From positions 305,376 to 369,375 of the forward strand of contig NZ_QEYD01000005.1 in NCBI RefSeq assembly GCF_003122215.1: a stretch of DNA of 64,000 nt. Reading direction: 5' to 3'. A model generated the notes under the pieces. That model saw only the letters and a program-made list of their open reading frames with translations, was not told the origin of the DNA and made no database searches. Shown here piece after piece: positions 7,697-17,007 of the stretch. A program made the translations under genes and the position numbers. Within the stretch, counting starts at the first letter, position 1; every line of letters begins with the position of its first letter. Source of the DNA: Pararhodobacter marinus (lineage in GTDB: Bacteria > Pseudomonadota > Alphaproteobacteria > Rhodobacterales > Rhodobacteraceae).

Positions 7697-9703
7697 ATGG
7701 CCCGCCTGTCCCCCCTGCTTTCTCCCGCTTCCACCCCGCGCGCGCGTGCGCTGCTTCTGTCTGCCGTCGCGCTGTGCGGCCTGATGACCGCGCCCGCCGT
7801 CGCGCAGACCTCGCCGCTGGTGCAGTTTCTGGGCACCATCGTGCTCGACCCCGCTTTCGCCCGCGCCCGCGACCCCGAGGGCACGGCGGCCGATCGCGGC
7901 AACAGCCATTACGTCGCCGATGCCGAGCTTGAACGCGCGCGGACGGGCGATCTGCGCGACCTGTTTTCCGGCATCGCCTCGGTCTCGGTCGGTGGCGCGA
8001 TCCCGATTGCGCAGAAGATCTTCGTCAACGGGATCGACATGCTCAACCTCGCCGTGGTGATGGATGGCGTGTCGCAGAACAACCGGCTGTTCCACCATAT
8101 CTCGGCCAATGCCTTCGACCCCGGCCTTTTGCGCTTCGTGCGTGTCGATGCGGGTGCCGCCCCCGCCGATCTGGGCCCCCATGCGATGGCCGGCGCCGTG
8201 GTGATGGAAACCGTGGACCCGGTCGATTTCCTCGATCCCGGGGAAAGCTTCGGCGGGCAGGTGCGGCTGTCCTTCGACAGCAACGGCCAGACATGGGGCG
8301 GGTCGGCGACGGTCGCGGGGCGCATGGGCGCGCTCGAGTGGCTGGCCTATGCCCGCCGGGCCAGTGGCGAGGATTACCGCGACGGTGCCGGCGATCTGGT
8401 CGAGGGCAGCGCGGCGGCGTTGCAGACCGGGCTCGTCAAGCTGGCGTTTCAGGGCGATAACGGCCACCGGTTCGAGCTATCGGCGCAGACGATGGAAGAC
8501 AACGCCCTGCGTCCCTACCGCGCCAATATCGGCAGCGTCGGGCGCCCCGATCCGCTGCGGCTTTACGAGACGCAGCGCAGTACCTACGCGTTTACCTATG
8601 AAAACACGCAGGCCGCGGGCTATTGGGACCCGCGCCTGACCATCGGCCTGTCGGATGTGACGGTCTCGGTCGATCAGCCCTATTATCCCACCCTGTCGCC
8701 CAGCCAGGGCGAGAACCGCACGCTCTCGGGCAGTTTCCAGAACACGTTCCACCTGTCGCCCGACGACACCATCGTTGCGGGCCTCGATTACTATGACCGG
8801 CGCAGCCAGTATTCCGATCCCTCGACGCGTCCCATCGTGGAAGCGGCGCGCAACTGGGGCCTGTTCGCGCAGGCCCGGCTGGAACCCACGGACGCCTGGT
8901 CGCTGTCCTTCGGCGCTCGCTGGGACCGCCAGGATTTCGTCGGCACCAATGGCTGGGAGGAAACCTTTTCGGGTTTCAGCGGCAATGCGTCGGTTTCCTA
9001 TCAGGCGACCGAGGCGCTGCGGCTGCGCGGCGGGATCTCGTCGGTCTTCGGCGGCTTGGCGCTTGAGGACAATTTCATCTTCAACCCGGGCTGGGATTAC
9101 ACCGGGATGCGCGCCGCGCGGGCCGAGAATGTCACCCTCGGCTTCGACTGGGAACAGCAATCGCTGCGGCTCGATGGCGAGGTCTTCGTGACGCGCCTCA
9201 ACGACGTGCGGCTGAGCAGCTATTCCGCCAATGCCGTCGGCGACGCGGAAAGCCGGGGTTTCAATCTGGGCATGGGCTTTGGCTGGGACAACGGTTTCCT
9301 CCGCGCCAGCTACGCCTATAGCCGCATCCGCGTGAACGGTGCGCCCACCGACAGCTATTCGGCGCTCGATCTGGGCGCGCCGCTGGGCGGTGTCATCGCG
9401 CTCGAGGCTCAGCACCGGCCCTGGGGCGGAGATTTCGTGATCGGCGGCAGCGTCGAGGCGGCGCTCGATTATGACGATCTGGGTGTGGATTCGGATCAGA
9501 GCCTGCCGGGCTACACCGTGTTCAATCTCTTCGTGGAATACGAGCCGCCCTCAATCCGCGGCATGGTCCTGCGGGCCGAGGTCAACAATGTCTTCGACAC
9601 CCGCTATGCCGACCGCGCGACCTATGGCGGGGATTATGCCTCGGTCACGCCTCTTTACGAGCCCGGTCGCAGTTTCGCGCTGACCGCCTCGATGCGGTTC
9701 TGA
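7697..9703 (+). CDS. TonB-dependent outer-membrane receptor
   Basis: 668 residues from ATG 7697, chosen because GGAG lies 6 nt upstream and the start gives a good signal peptide ending at AVAQ. The plug domain (about residues 35-150) includes FVNGIDMLNLAVVMDGVSQN and NAMAGAVVMETVDP-like segments. The rest is a beta-barrel ending in a C-terminal Phe (SMRF). A TonB-box-like LGTIVLDP segment lies near the mature N-terminus. It imports an iron chelate, heme or another large ligand across the outer membrane. The ligand cannot be assigned, because no transporter or siderophore genes are adjacent. Confidence 0.9.
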   Translation: MARLSPLLSPASTPRARALLLSAVALCGLMTAPAVAQTSPLVQFLGTIVLDPAFARARDPEGTAADRGNSHYVADAELERARTGDLRDLFSGIASVSVGGAIPIAQKIFVNGIDMLNLAVVMDGVSQNNRLFHHISANAFDPGLLRFVRVDAGAAPADLGPHAMAGAVVMETVDPVDFLDPGESFGGQVRLSFDSNGQTWGGSATVAGRMGALEWLAYARRASGEDYRDGAGDLVEGSAAALQTGLVKLAFQGDNGHRFELSAQTMEDNALRPYRANIGSVGRPDPLRLYETQRSTYAFTYENTQAAGYWDPRLTIGLSDVTVSVDQPYYPTLSPSQGENRTLSGSFQNTFHLSPDDTIVAGLDYYDRRSQYSDPSTRPIVEAARNWGLFAQARLEPTDAWSLSFGARWDRQDFVGTNGWEETFSGFSGNASVSYQATEALRLRGGISSVFGGLALEDNFIFNPGWDYTGMRAARAENVTLGFDWEQQSLRLDGEVFVTRLNDVRLSSYSANAVGDAESRGFNLGMGFGWDNGFLRASYAYSRIRVNGAPTDSYSALDLGAPLGGVIALEAQHRPWGGDFVIGGSVEAALDYDDLGVDSDQSLPGYTVFNLFVEYEPPSIRGMVLRAEVNNVFDTRYADRATYGGDYASVTPLYEPGRSFALTASMRF

Positions 9704-9709
9704 TCCCGC

Positions 9710-9739
9710 GGGCGGGCAGGGGGTCCTTGCCCGCCCTTT
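9710..9739 (+). terminator. Rho-independent terminator after the TonB-dependent receptor
   Basis: The arms GGGCGGGCA (9710-9718) and TGCCCGCCC (9728-9736) are perfectly complementary around a 9-nt loop, and TTTCCC follows. It begins 6 bp after the receptor stop. Confidence 0.75.
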
Positions 9740-9791
9740 CCCAAGTCCCGGCAATCGTGCTCAATGCGGCCATCGCCACGAAGGAGCGCCG

Positions 9792-10562
9792 ATGTCCCGT
9801 CTTTCGCCTCTGCCCCGGATCATGGTCGCCCCCAACGGCGCGCGCCGCACCAAGGCCGATCATCCCGCGCTGCCGGTAACCATCGTTGAAACCGCCCGCG
9901 CCGCCGCCGCCTGCCACGCGGCCGGGGCTGGCGCGATCCATGCCCATCTGCGCGATGCCGAGGGGCGGCACTGGCTCGATGCCGGGGCCTATGGCGAGTT
10001 GATCGCCGAGATCGCGCGCCTTGCCCCCGATATGCCCGTCCAGATCACTACCGAGGCCGCGGGCCGCTACGACCCCGCCGCGCAACGGGCGCTCTTGCGC
10101 GACATCCGGCCCGAGGGTGTCTCGATCGCGCTGACCGAGATGCTGGCCGATGGCGACCGCAAGGCCGCGCGCGCCTGCTATCACGCGCTGGCCGAGGCGG
10201 GCACAGCGGTGCAGCATATCCTTTACGAGGCCGATCAGCTTGACCTTCTGGCGCGCGAACAGGCGGCGGGGACGATCCCGCCGGGCGATCTGCAGACGCT
10301 CTTCGTTCTGGGGCGCTATACTGAGGGTCAGCACTCGGAGCCCGCGATGCTGGACCCGTTTCTCGACCGCCTGTCCGCGCTGGGCGTGACCGGCGACTGG
10401 GCGCTCTGCGCCTTCGGGCCGACCGAAACCGCCTGTCTGGCCGAGGCCCTGCGCCGGGGCGGCTGTGCCCGCGTGGGGTTCGAGAACAACCTGTGGATGG
10501 CCGATGGCAGCCTTGCCGCCGACAACGCCGCCCGCGTGGCCGAGATCGCCGCGCTGCTCTGA
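9792..10562 (+). CDS. BKACE family enzyme (3-keto-5-aminohexanoate cleavage enzyme-like, DUF849)
   Basis: 256 residues, with AAGGAG just upstream of the ATG. Conserved family features are IMVAPNGARRTKADHP, GAGAIHAHLRDAEGRH with the zinc-binding His pair, and PVQITTEAAGRYDP. The family condenses acetyl-CoA with beta-keto acids and cleaves the product. Individual members act on different beta-keto acids, so the substrate is open. It is at the short end of the family (usually 270-310 residues). It is convergent with the broken LysR gene and not in an obvious operon. Confidence 0.86.
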   Translation: MSRLSPLPRIMVAPNGARRTKADHPALPVTIVETARAAAACHAAGAGAIHAHLRDAEGRHWLDAGAYGELIAEIARLAPDMPVQITTEAAGRYDPAAQRALLRDIRPEGVSIALTEMLADGDRKAARACYHALAEAGTAVQHILYEADQLDLLAREQAAGTIPPGDLQTLFVLGRYTEGQHSEPAMLDPFLDRLSALGVTGDWALCAFGPTETACLAEALRRGGCARVGFENNLWMADGSLAADNAARVAEIAALL

Positions 10563-10575
10563 CCCCGCGCCTTCT

Positions 10576-11483
10576 TTAATCTCCGGTCTCCATTGCCGCG
10601 CAGGCCCGCCGTATCGCGGCGCGCAGCCAGCGATGGCGCCCAGAACTGTCCGAGAGCGGGCTCCAGACCATGCGGATCTGCATCCGGCTGTCGAAGGGCG
10701 CCGATATTGCCGTCAGGGAGGGGCCGAAGATCCGCCCCAGTCGCGCGGGCGCCGTGAGCACCAGCTCGGACCCGGCGATCAGCCGCTCGACCCCGCCGAA
10801 GGACGGCACCCGCACCACCGGATCGAAGGCCACGCCCTGTCGCGCCAGATCGGCCTGCCAGAACGGGCTCCACCCTTCGGCATAGACGATCCCAAGATGC
10901 TGCGCCGACGCGAAATGGTCCAGATCCAGCCCTTCGCGCGCTATTGCGGAGTGCGGATCGACGAAACAGGCGTAATGCTCGTCAAACAGCCGCTCGCTGC
11001 GCAGCTTCTCGCGCCCCACGGGCATCGGCGTCAGTGCCAGATCGCAATCGCGCTCCAGAAGCAGCCGTTGCGGCGCGAAATTCGCGGGAATGACCGAGAC
11101 CCGCAACAGGGGCGCCTCGTCGCGCAGAATCCGCAAAAGCGGCGGTAGGATCAGGCAGCGTTCGTAGAAATTCGCTGCGATGGTGATCGTCGCGCCGTCG
11201 CGGGCGATATCCTCGGCCTCGGGACCAATCGAGCGCATCGCCTCGAGGAGCGGGCGCAGTTGCGCCACGATGTCGTCGCAACGCGCGGTCGGGCTGAGCC
11301 CCCCAGGCTGCGGTGAAACAAAGGATCGTCCAGGGCACGCCGCAGCCGGTCCAGCGCGTGGCTGGCCGTGGATTGCGCGATGCCGCTGCGCTCGGCCGCC
11401 AATGACAGCGAGCCCGCCTCGTGGATCCGGCACAGAAGCGTCAGCGCTTTCAGGTCAAGCGACAGGATATCGAATTTCTGCAT
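10576..11483 (-). pseudogene. LysR-family transcriptional regulator interrupted by a frameshift
   Basis: Residues 1-60 read as a LysR winged helix from ATG 11481-11483 (IHEAGSLSLAAERSGIAQST, then DPLFHRSLGG). The reading then leaves frame, and the effector domain continues one frame over (GLSPTARCDDIVAQLRPLL to the stop at 10576). The frame is restored if the C run at 11299-11304 (six C on this strand, G on the coding strand) had seven bases. Everything else looks intact, about 302 residues in all. It is either a true frameshift or a homopolymer sequencing error. It is divergent from the P450 gene, which it may regulate. Confidence 0.85.
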
Positions 11484-11488
11484 GTCCG

Positions 11489-11516
11489 TTATCGCTGGAT
11501 TTCTGTTGATCGATAA
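11489..11516. promoter_or_regulatory. Inverted repeat between LysR gene and P450
   Basis: TTATCG at 11489-11494 and CGATAA at 11511-11516 form a perfect inverted repeat around 16 nt, within the 73-bp region between the divergent LysR and P450 starts. LysR regulators usually bind such interrupted dyads in shared promoters. The assignment is inferred from position. Confidence 0.45.
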
Positions 11517-11556
11517 GAGATCGCTCTAAACCTGAGCCATGCCAAGGGGGGATGTT

Positions 11557-12744
11557 ATGGTGGAGACGGTCAGGGAACTGCCGGTGATCGACGACGTGGC
11601 GCTGGGCGCGATGTTTGACGATCCCTATCCGACCTATGCGCGCCTGCGCCGCGAGGCGCCGGTGGCTTGGCTCAAACCCGCCAACATCGCTCTGATCACA
11701 ACCTTCGACGATATCATTGCCATCGAGAAGGACGATACCACCTTTCCCGCCAACGACCCGCGCAGCCTGATGTTCCGCTCGATGGGGCACACGCTGATGC
11801 GCCGGGACGGCGAGGACCACATGACCGAGCGCCGGGCGCTGGTGAAGACCTTCAGCCCGCCGATGATCAAGAGCCACTGGGCGCCGAAATTCGAGGATTT
11901 TGTCGAGGAACAAATCGCTCATCTTCGCACCAAGGGCGGTGGCGACCTGTTCGCCGAGTATTGCGCCCCCATCGCCAGCCGCGCGCTGGCCGAGGTGATC
12001 GGCATCCCCGAAGTGTCTTGGCAGGACATGCTGTGGTGGAGCCAGGCGCTGATCGACGCCACCGGCAATTACGCCGATCTGCCCGAACCGTGGGCGCGCT
12101 GCGCGCAGGCCAATGAGGGGATCGATGCGGCCATCGACCATCATGCCGAATATTGGCGGCGCGCGCCCAACCCCTCGGCCCTGTCGGCGATGTTGCAGGC
12201 GGGTTTCCCGATGGAAAAGATCCGCGCCAATATCAAGGTCGCCATCGGCGGCGGCATGAATGAGCCGCGCGACGCCATTGCCACGATGATCGTCGCCCTC
12301 CTGGAAAACCCCGATCAATGCGCGGCATGGCGCGCCGATCCGGGCCTCAGGCGAAAGGCCTTCGAAGAGGCGGTGCGCTGGGTCGCGCCCATCGGGCTCT
12401 ATCCCCGCAAGGTCGCCCGCGACACGGTGCTGTCCGACACGCTCTTGCCGGCGGGCACGGCCATCGGGCTTGTGGCGGGTTCGGCCTGCCGCGACGAGCG
12501 CAAATTCGGGCCGGATGCCGGGCGCTACGATCTGCACCGCCCGCAGGCGCCGCATCTGGCCTTTGGATCGGGGCCGCATTTCTGTCTGGGCGCCTGGATG
12601 GCGCGGATGCTCGTGGGCGACATGGCGGTGCCTGCGCTGTTCGAGAATCTCCCCGACCTGCGCCTTGATCCCGACCACCCGCCGCGCTGGGGCGGCTGGG
12701 TCTTTCGCGGCCCGCTCAGCGTGCCGGCGCTTTGGGGGATCTGA
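11557..12744 (+). CDS. Cytochrome P450
   Basis: 395 residues from ATG 11557, preceded by AGGGGGG 5 nt upstream. An in-frame ATG at 11539 is an alternative without a ribosome binding site. The heme loop FGSGPHFCLGAW carries the cysteine ligand C343. EEAVRW supplies the K-helix ExxR. The I-helix reads GGGMNEPRD (N235 region) instead of the common AGxDT, so the usual threonine of the acid-alcohol pair is missing. This EPRD-type I-helix occurs in some soluble bacterial P450s. The substrate is unknown, and no ferredoxin or reductase gene is adjacent. Confidence 0.93.
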   Translation: MVETVRELPVIDDVALGAMFDDPYPTYARLRREAPVAWLKPANIALITTFDDIIAIEKDDTTFPANDPRSLMFRSMGHTLMRRDGEDHMTERRALVKTFSPPMIKSHWAPKFEDFVEEQIAHLRTKGGGDLFAEYCAPIASRALAEVIGIPEVSWQDMLWWSQALIDATGNYADLPEPWARCAQANEGIDAAIDHHAEYWRRAPNPSALSAMLQAGFPMEKIRANIKVAIGGGMNEPRDAIATMIVALLENPDQCAAWRADPGLRRKAFEEAVRWVAPIGLYPRKVARDTVLSDTLLPAGTAIGLVAGSACRDERKFGPDAGRYDLHRPQAPHLAFGSGPHFCLGAWMARMLVGDMAVPALFENLPDLRLDPDHPPRWGGWVFRGPLSVPALWGI

Positions 12745-12768
12745 CCGTGCGCCTCCTTTTACCCAAGG

Positions 12769-13185
12769 TCAGCGCGCATCCTCGGGCGGGTGTTTGCTGA
12801 ACCAGTCGACGATCATCGGCATATTGCCCTCGAACGCGCCGGGCGCGAAGACATTGAGCCCCTCGCGCGCCTCGCTGCGGTTTTCGAAATCATGCGTCAC
12901 GCCGGCGGGCACGAAGAGGAAACTGCCGGGCCCGGCATCGCGCCATTCCTCGCCGATGAGGAACGTCACGGTGCCGTCCAGAACGTAGAAGATCTCGTCT
13001 TCGCGCTCGTGCGAATCCGCGCCGATCCCCTTCGTGTTCGGCTCCATCCACCATTCCGAGATCGAATATCGACCTGCGGTCTCGTCTCCATCGGCTTTGA
13101 ACCGGGCCTGAATGCGGCCCATCTCGTAATTCCGGCTCTCGCCGGGATTCCGAAAGATCGGTGCCTTGCCCGCCTCCTGCGCCAT
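12769..13185 (-). CDS. Cupin-domain protein
   Basis: 138 residues forming a single cupin fold. The two histidine motifs are visible as DSHEREDEIFYVLDGTVTF and GVTHDFENRSE. Such small cupins bind a metal and act as enzymes or sugar- or ligand-binding proteins. Nothing here fixes the activity. It is convergent with the P450 gene and 125 bp from tRNA-Gly. Confidence 0.82.
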   Translation of the reverse strand: MAQEAGKAPIFRNPGESRNYEMGRIQARFKADGDETAGRYSISEWWMEPNTKGIGADSHEREDEIFYVLDGTVTFLIGEEWRDAGPGSFLFVPAGVTHDFENRSEAREGLNVFAPGAFEGNMPMIVDWFSKHPPEDAR

Positions 13186-13310
13186 GATGCCTTCCCCCGG
13201 CTGGATTTTCCCGGCCCGAGCGTAACGCAGCCCGCCGTATGCGGCAATTCATCCCGCCAGACCAGCGGTCATGACGGAGCAACGGATCAATCAGGAAAGT
13301 CTGTGGAGAT

Positions 13311-13384
13311 TGGAGCGGGTAGCGGGAATCGAACCCGCGCGTTCAGCTTGGGAAGCTGACAGGCTACCATTACATCATACCCGC
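13311..13384 (-). tRNA. tRNA-Gly(CCC)
   Basis: The reverse complement folds into a complete cloverleaf: acceptor GCGGGTA/TACCCGC, anticodon stem TCAGC/GCTGA with loop TTCCCAA (anticodon CCC), and T-arm GCGGGTTCGAATCCCGC. The terminal CCA is encoded. The length is 74 nt. Confidence 0.97.
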
Positions 13385-13473
13385 GCAGGCAGCGATGTAT
13401 CGGGGTCACCCTCAGCCGTCAAGAGGGCAGCGCGCGGGTCTTGGTAGCGGGACGGCTCGTACACGGAGCTGCG

Positions 13474-13508
13474 ATAAGAAAGCCCGGCGCAGGGGGACTG
13501 CGCCGGGC
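13474..13508 (-). terminator. Rho-independent terminator after ssb
   Basis: GCCCGGCGCAG (13482-13492) pairs perfectly with CTGCGCCGGGC (13498-13508). On the minus strand the stem is followed by TTTCTT. It lies 24 bp after the ssb stop. Confidence 0.85.
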
Positions 13509-13531
13509 GGAATTTCAGCGATCGCACAGGA

Positions 13532-14062
13532 TCAGAACGGGATTTCGTCATCCATGTCGGACGCGCCGCCGCCGAAGCCCCCGCGCGAGCCGCCGCCCGA
13601 GGATCCGCCGCCATAGCCGCCCGATCCACCGCGCGAGCCGCCACCCGACCCGCCGCCATAGCCCGGATCGTCATAGCCGCCGCCCGAGCCGCCGCCCGAA
13701 GCGCCATCGCCGCGCCCGTCCAGAAGCGTCAGCTCGCCGCGATAGGGGCGCAGCACAATCTCGGTCGTGTAGCGGTCCTGACCCTGCTGGTCCTGCCATT
13801 TGCGGGTTTCCAGCTGGCCCTCGATATAAACCTTCGAGCCCTTGCGCAGATACTGCTCGGCGATCTTGGCCAGCGGCTCGGAGAAGATCGCGACCGAATG
13901 CCATTCCGTGCGCTCGCGCCGTTCGCCCGAATTGCGGTCGCGCCAGCTTTCCGATGTGGCGATGCGCAGGTTGCACACCTTGCCGCCGTTCTGGAAGCTG
14001 CGGACCTCGGGGTCGCGGCCCAGGTTGCCGACCAGAATCACCTTGTTGACCGAACCTGCCAT
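13532..14062 (-). CDS. ssb: Single-stranded DNA-binding protein SSB
   Basis: 176 residues from ATG 14060-14062 ([20 protein letters not shown]). A longer open frame reaches 14248 but adds a non-homologous leader. The OB fold covers residues 1-110. It is followed by a glycine-rich linker made of GGSGGG-type repeats and the canonical acidic tip DDEIPF that recruits repair and replication partners. It coats single-stranded DNA as a tetramer during replication and repair. I saw no LexA-like box upstream. A strong terminator follows. Confidence 0.97.
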   Translation of the reverse strand: MAGSVNKVILVGNLGRDPEVRSFQNGGKVCNLRIATSESWRDRNSGERRERTEWHSVAIFSEPLAKIAEQYLRKGSKVYIEGQLETRKWQDQQGQDRYTTEIVLRPYRGELTLLDGRGDGASGGGSGGGYDDPGYGGGSGGGSRGGSGGYGGGSSGGGSRGGFGGGASDMDDEIPF

Positions 14063-14271
14063 TTTCCGCTCCCAGGACTTGTCGAATCTTTGCCGTGCAT
14101 GGGTACACCACAAGATGATGGTTAGGAAACCGATAACGATACCCTCTGCAGGTCCCCGACATGGCTGGGCACGGCTCAGGCGCGGCTCTGCCCATGCGGT
14201 GTTGCGAATCTTGGCCCGGGACGCGTTTGCGGCTATGATCCGCGCCACTGGGGACTTTTGAGGGGTAACAG

Positions 14272-14853
14272 ATGCTCAGGGCGCTTCTTGCGGCTGGCCT
14301 TCTGGTGACATCCGGCGCCATGGAGGCACAGGCCAGCGGTTTGCGGCTCGGGTCCGGCGGGGGGCAGGCCACGCGGGCCGATACCTTCCGCGCGCAGACC
14401 CGTCTGATGGAGGGCCGGATGGCCCGTCAATATTCGGCCTCGGCGCCCGAAAGCGCGGTGCCGATGGTCAGCTATACCGGCAGCTACCGGGGCGAATACC
14501 TGGCCGTCGCGCGGGCCGCCGCGCAGCGCTATGGCGTGCCCGAAGAGCTGTTCCTGCGGCTGGTGCACCAGGAAAGCCGCTGGAATCCCGGCGCTGTGTC
14601 CCATGCGGGCGCGCGGGGCCTTGCGCAGCTGATGCCGGATACCGCGCTGTTGCTGGGCGTCGATATCGACGATCCGGGCCAGAATCTGGATGGCGGTGCG
14701 CGCTATCTGCGCATGATGTATGACCGTTTCGGCAGCTGGCGGCTGGCGCTGGCGGCCTATAATGCCGGTCCCGGCGCGGTCGAACGGCACGAGGGCGTGC
14801 CGCCCTATGACGAGACGACGAATTACGTGCAGGTCATCCTCGGCGCAGGCTGA
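14272..14853 (+). CDS. Lytic transglycosylase domain protein
   Basis: 193 residues: a signal peptide (cleavage near QAS, residue 22), about 60 linker residues, then an SLT domain. The catalytic Glu is in [14 protein letters not shown], and [13 protein letters not shown] and [18 protein letters not shown] are the family motifs. It cleaves peptidoglycan glycan strands in the periplasm. No partner genes are adjacent. Its stop codon lies in the first of three tandem 12-bp repeats. Confidence 0.9.
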   Translation: MLRALLAAGLLVTSGAMEAQASGLRLGSGGGQATRADTFRAQTRLMEGRMARQYSASAPESAVPMVSYTGSYRGEYLAVARAAAQRYGVPEELFLRLVHQESRWNPGAVSHAGARGLAQLMPDTALLLGVDIDDPGQNLDGGARYLRMMYDRFGSWRLALAAYNAGPGAVERHEGVPPYDETTNYVQVILGAG

Positions 14854-14883
14854 GGGCGCGGCTGAGGGCGCGGCTGAGGGCGC
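14848..14883 (+). repeat. Three tandem copies of a 12-bp unit spanning a stop codon
   Basis: GGCTGAGGGCGC is repeated three times exactly (14848-14859, 14860-14871, 14872-14883). Each unit carries an in-frame TGA, and the first is the stop of the lytic transglycosylase gene. The same 12-mer spans the hisI stop at 37645-37656 as a single copy. Confidence 0.95.
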
Positions 14884-14895
14884 GTTCGGTCACAC

Positions 14896-14932
14896 GAAAA
14901 AGGGGCGGGCCGAAAGGCCGCGCCCCTTTTCC
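14896..14932. terminator. Bidirectional rho-independent terminator
   Basis: AAAAGGGGCG-GGCC and GGCC-(G)-CGCCCCTTTT form a stem with one bulge and a GAAA loop. A and T runs on both sides let it work for the convergent lytic transglycosylase and AraC genes. Confidence 0.88.
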
Positions 14933-14961
14933 ATGCGCGCGGGCTGCGCGTCAGATTAGCG

Positions 14962-15798
14962 TCAAATCCGGGGCACGGCCGGTCCCGCAGGCCGCTTGCG
15001 GAAGGCCGAGGGCGTCTGACCGGCCGATTTTTGGAAGGCGCGGGTGAAATAGCCAGCCGAGTTGAAACCCAGCATCTCGGCCACGTCCTTGATCGGCATG
15101 CGCGTTTCGGCCAGCAGGCGGCGGGCTTCGAACAGGATCCGGTCTTCGAGCAACTGATGCGCGCCCTTGCCGCAGGCGGCCTTGCAGGCGCGTGTCAGAT
15201 GGGTGGGCGTGATCCCCAGTGCCTCGGCATAATCCGCGACCGCTCGGTTCGAGCGGAAATCGCGCTCGAGCAGGCTGGAATAGCGCGCCACCAGCCGTTG
15301 CGCGGCACCCGGACGCGGCTGGGCCATCGATTCGAGTTGCTTCTCGCGCTCGAGCTGGCGGTCGAGCCACACGCCCAGCAATCCCAGATGATGCTGCGCC
15401 GCCTTCTGCGAGCCCGCGCGGTTGCTTTCCAGTTCGCGCTGGATCGCTTCGAGCGTGGCGATCAGTTCCTTCTGGCTGATCGGATCACGCGGGCGCAGAT
15501 ATTGCGGCGTCTGCGGCAGGTCCAATCCGTGATCGCGACCGAAGAACACCACCGTGCCCTGCACGCGCGGCGCGAAGTCGAAGCCGTGCATGACGCCGGG
15601 GGGAATGAAGATCGCGTTATTGGGCCCGTAGCCGCGCTGGGTTCCGGCGATGGTGATCCGGCCCTGTCCCTGCGTGAACCACAACAGCACCGGCTCGCGC
15701 AGCGAGCGCATCGCCTCGACCCGCCAGCGCCCGCCGGCCGCGAGGCGCGAGATCGGCGTCAGCCGAAGCCGGGACGGGGATTCGGGAATGATCGACAT
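14962..15798 (-). CDS. AraC-family transcriptional regulator
   Basis: 278 residues. The N-terminal cupin-type sensor domain covers about residues 10-150 (ITIAGTQRGYGPNNAIFIPP). The C-terminal double helix-turn-helix covers about 180-270, with FRSNRAVADYAEALGITPTH and DVAEMLGFNSAGYFTRAFQ as the two recognition units. It binds DNA in response to a small molecule that is not identifiable. It is convergent with the lytic transglycosylase. No divergent target gene is present, since miaA is tandem upstream. Confidence 0.92.
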   Translation of the reverse strand: MSIIPESPSRLRLTPISRLAAGGRWRVEAMRSLREPVLLWFTQGQGRITIAGTQRGYGPNNAIFIPPGVMHGFDFAPRVQGTVVFFGRDHGLDLPQTPQYLRPRDPISQKELIATLEAIQRELESNRAGSQKAAQHHLGLLGVWLDRQLEREKQLESMAQPRPGAAQRLVARYSSLLERDFRSNRAVADYAEALGITPTHLTRACKAACGKGAHQLLEDRILFEARRLLAETRMPIKDVAEMLGFNSAGYFTRAFQKSAGQTPSAFRKRPAGPAVPRI

Positions 15799-15935
15799 GA
15801 CAGCTCCGTGGCAGCGGCAACTTTCCGCTCGAGCCTAGGAAACCGAAGCGACACAGAGGAAGGAGAATCACCGGACGCGGGGCAGGGTGTGCCGATTCAA
15901 CCGGCAAGCGTGGCGTTTGGGTGACTCTGGATAAG

Positions 15936-16844
15936 TCAGGGGATAACGACGGGATCCCATGTGGACATCCGGCTGCGAAACCAGCTGCGCTGCCGCTTGG
16001 CGTATTGGCGTGTCGACAAGCTTGCGGATTCCTTGGCTTTTTCCAGCGTCATCCGATGCGCCAGATAGGCCATCAGCTCGGGCGCGCCGATCGCCTTTGT
16101 CCACAGCGGGCCGCTGGGCGTGCCGCCATCCTCGGGCCAGTGGGGATAAGCCGCGCGCGCTTCGTCCAGCGCACCCTGCTGCACCATTGTTTCGAAACGG
16201 CGAACGATTCGCTCGTTAAGCCAGTCGATTCGCGGCTTCAGCACCAGCGCCGTCGCCGCCTCGCGCGGGAGAACCGGCGCGCCGGTTTCAGCCTGCCACT
16301 CGGCCAGGCCGCGCCCGGTCGCGCGCAGCACCTCCCAGGCCCGTTGCACCCGCGCGGGGTTGCGCTTGTCGATGCGCGCGGCGGTTTCCGGATCCAGCTC
16401 GGCCACCATCGCGGCCAGCGCGTCCAAGGGGTGGCCATTGCAGGGATGCAGCCGCGCATCGGCCTCGGCGCGGATCTCGGGCGGGGTTGACGGGATTTCG
16501 GCCAGACCCTGCGTCAGGGCGGTGAAGTAAAGCCCCGTGCCGCCCACGATCACCGGGTTCAGCGCGACCAGGGGCGTGACCTCGCGCAGCCAGTGGCCAA
16601 CGGAATATTCGGCCCCCATCGGCACATGCCCATACAGGTGATGCGGCGCCAGGCCTTCGTCGAAGGGATCGGGCCGCGCGGTCAGCACCCGCCACGGCGC
16701 ATGGACCTGCAGCGCGTCGGCATTGACCACGGCGCGCCCCTGCGCCTGCGCGATCTTCAGCGCCAGCGCGGATTTGCCGCTGGCGGTCGGCCCGGCGATC
16801 AGCACCGGGCGGTCGGGATCGGGCAGGGGAAAGTCCGAAAACAT
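15936..16844 (-). CDS. miaA: tRNA dimethylallyltransferase MiaA
   Basis: 302 residues from ATG 16842-16844. This start puts the P-loop [12 protein letters not shown] at residues 17-28, while a longer frame to 17018 adds unrelated sequence. Family motifs are [19 protein letters not shown] and [18 protein letters not shown]. It transfers a dimethylallyl group to A37 of tRNAs that read UNN codons. It is divergent from pyrH. The C-terminal segment is short but contains the usual [12 protein letters not shown] tail. Confidence 0.95.
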   Translation of the reverse strand: MFSDFPLPDPDRPVLIAGPTASGKSALALKIAQAQGRAVVNADALQVHAPWRVLTARPDPFDEGLAPHHLYGHVPMGAEYSVGHWLREVTPLVALNPVIVGGTGLYFTALTQGLAEIPSTPPEIRAEADARLHPCNGHPLDALAAMVAELDPETAARIDKRNPARVQRAWEVLRATGRGLAEWQAETGAPVLPREAATALVLKPRIDWLNERIVRRFETMVQQGALDEARAAYPHWPEDGGTPSGPLWTKAIGAPELMAYLAHRMTLEKAKESASLSTRQYAKRQRSWFRSRMSTWDPVVIP

Positions 16845-17007
16845 GAGGCGCGGGTCCGGGGGCGATCTAGGCGTTGATCCTGCCGTGGTTTTCCGACATT
16901 TTGCCGCCGAAAGAAACCACCCGATTGCCGCACGCCCGCCCCCCGCTTCAAGGACCGCTTTCCGGCCTTGCTTCCGGGATGGCCGCGCGCGCCAAGGAAA
17001 GGCCGCC

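Noticed and set aside
13532..13710. Gly-rich repeats in the ssb C-terminal region as a mobile or satellite repeat
   Set aside because: They encode the normal glycine-rich linker of SSB, and the reading frame and acidic tip are intact.
14063..14271. LexA box upstream of ssb
   Set aside because: No GTTC-N7-GTTC or GAAC-N7-GAAC pattern was found in the ssb leader.
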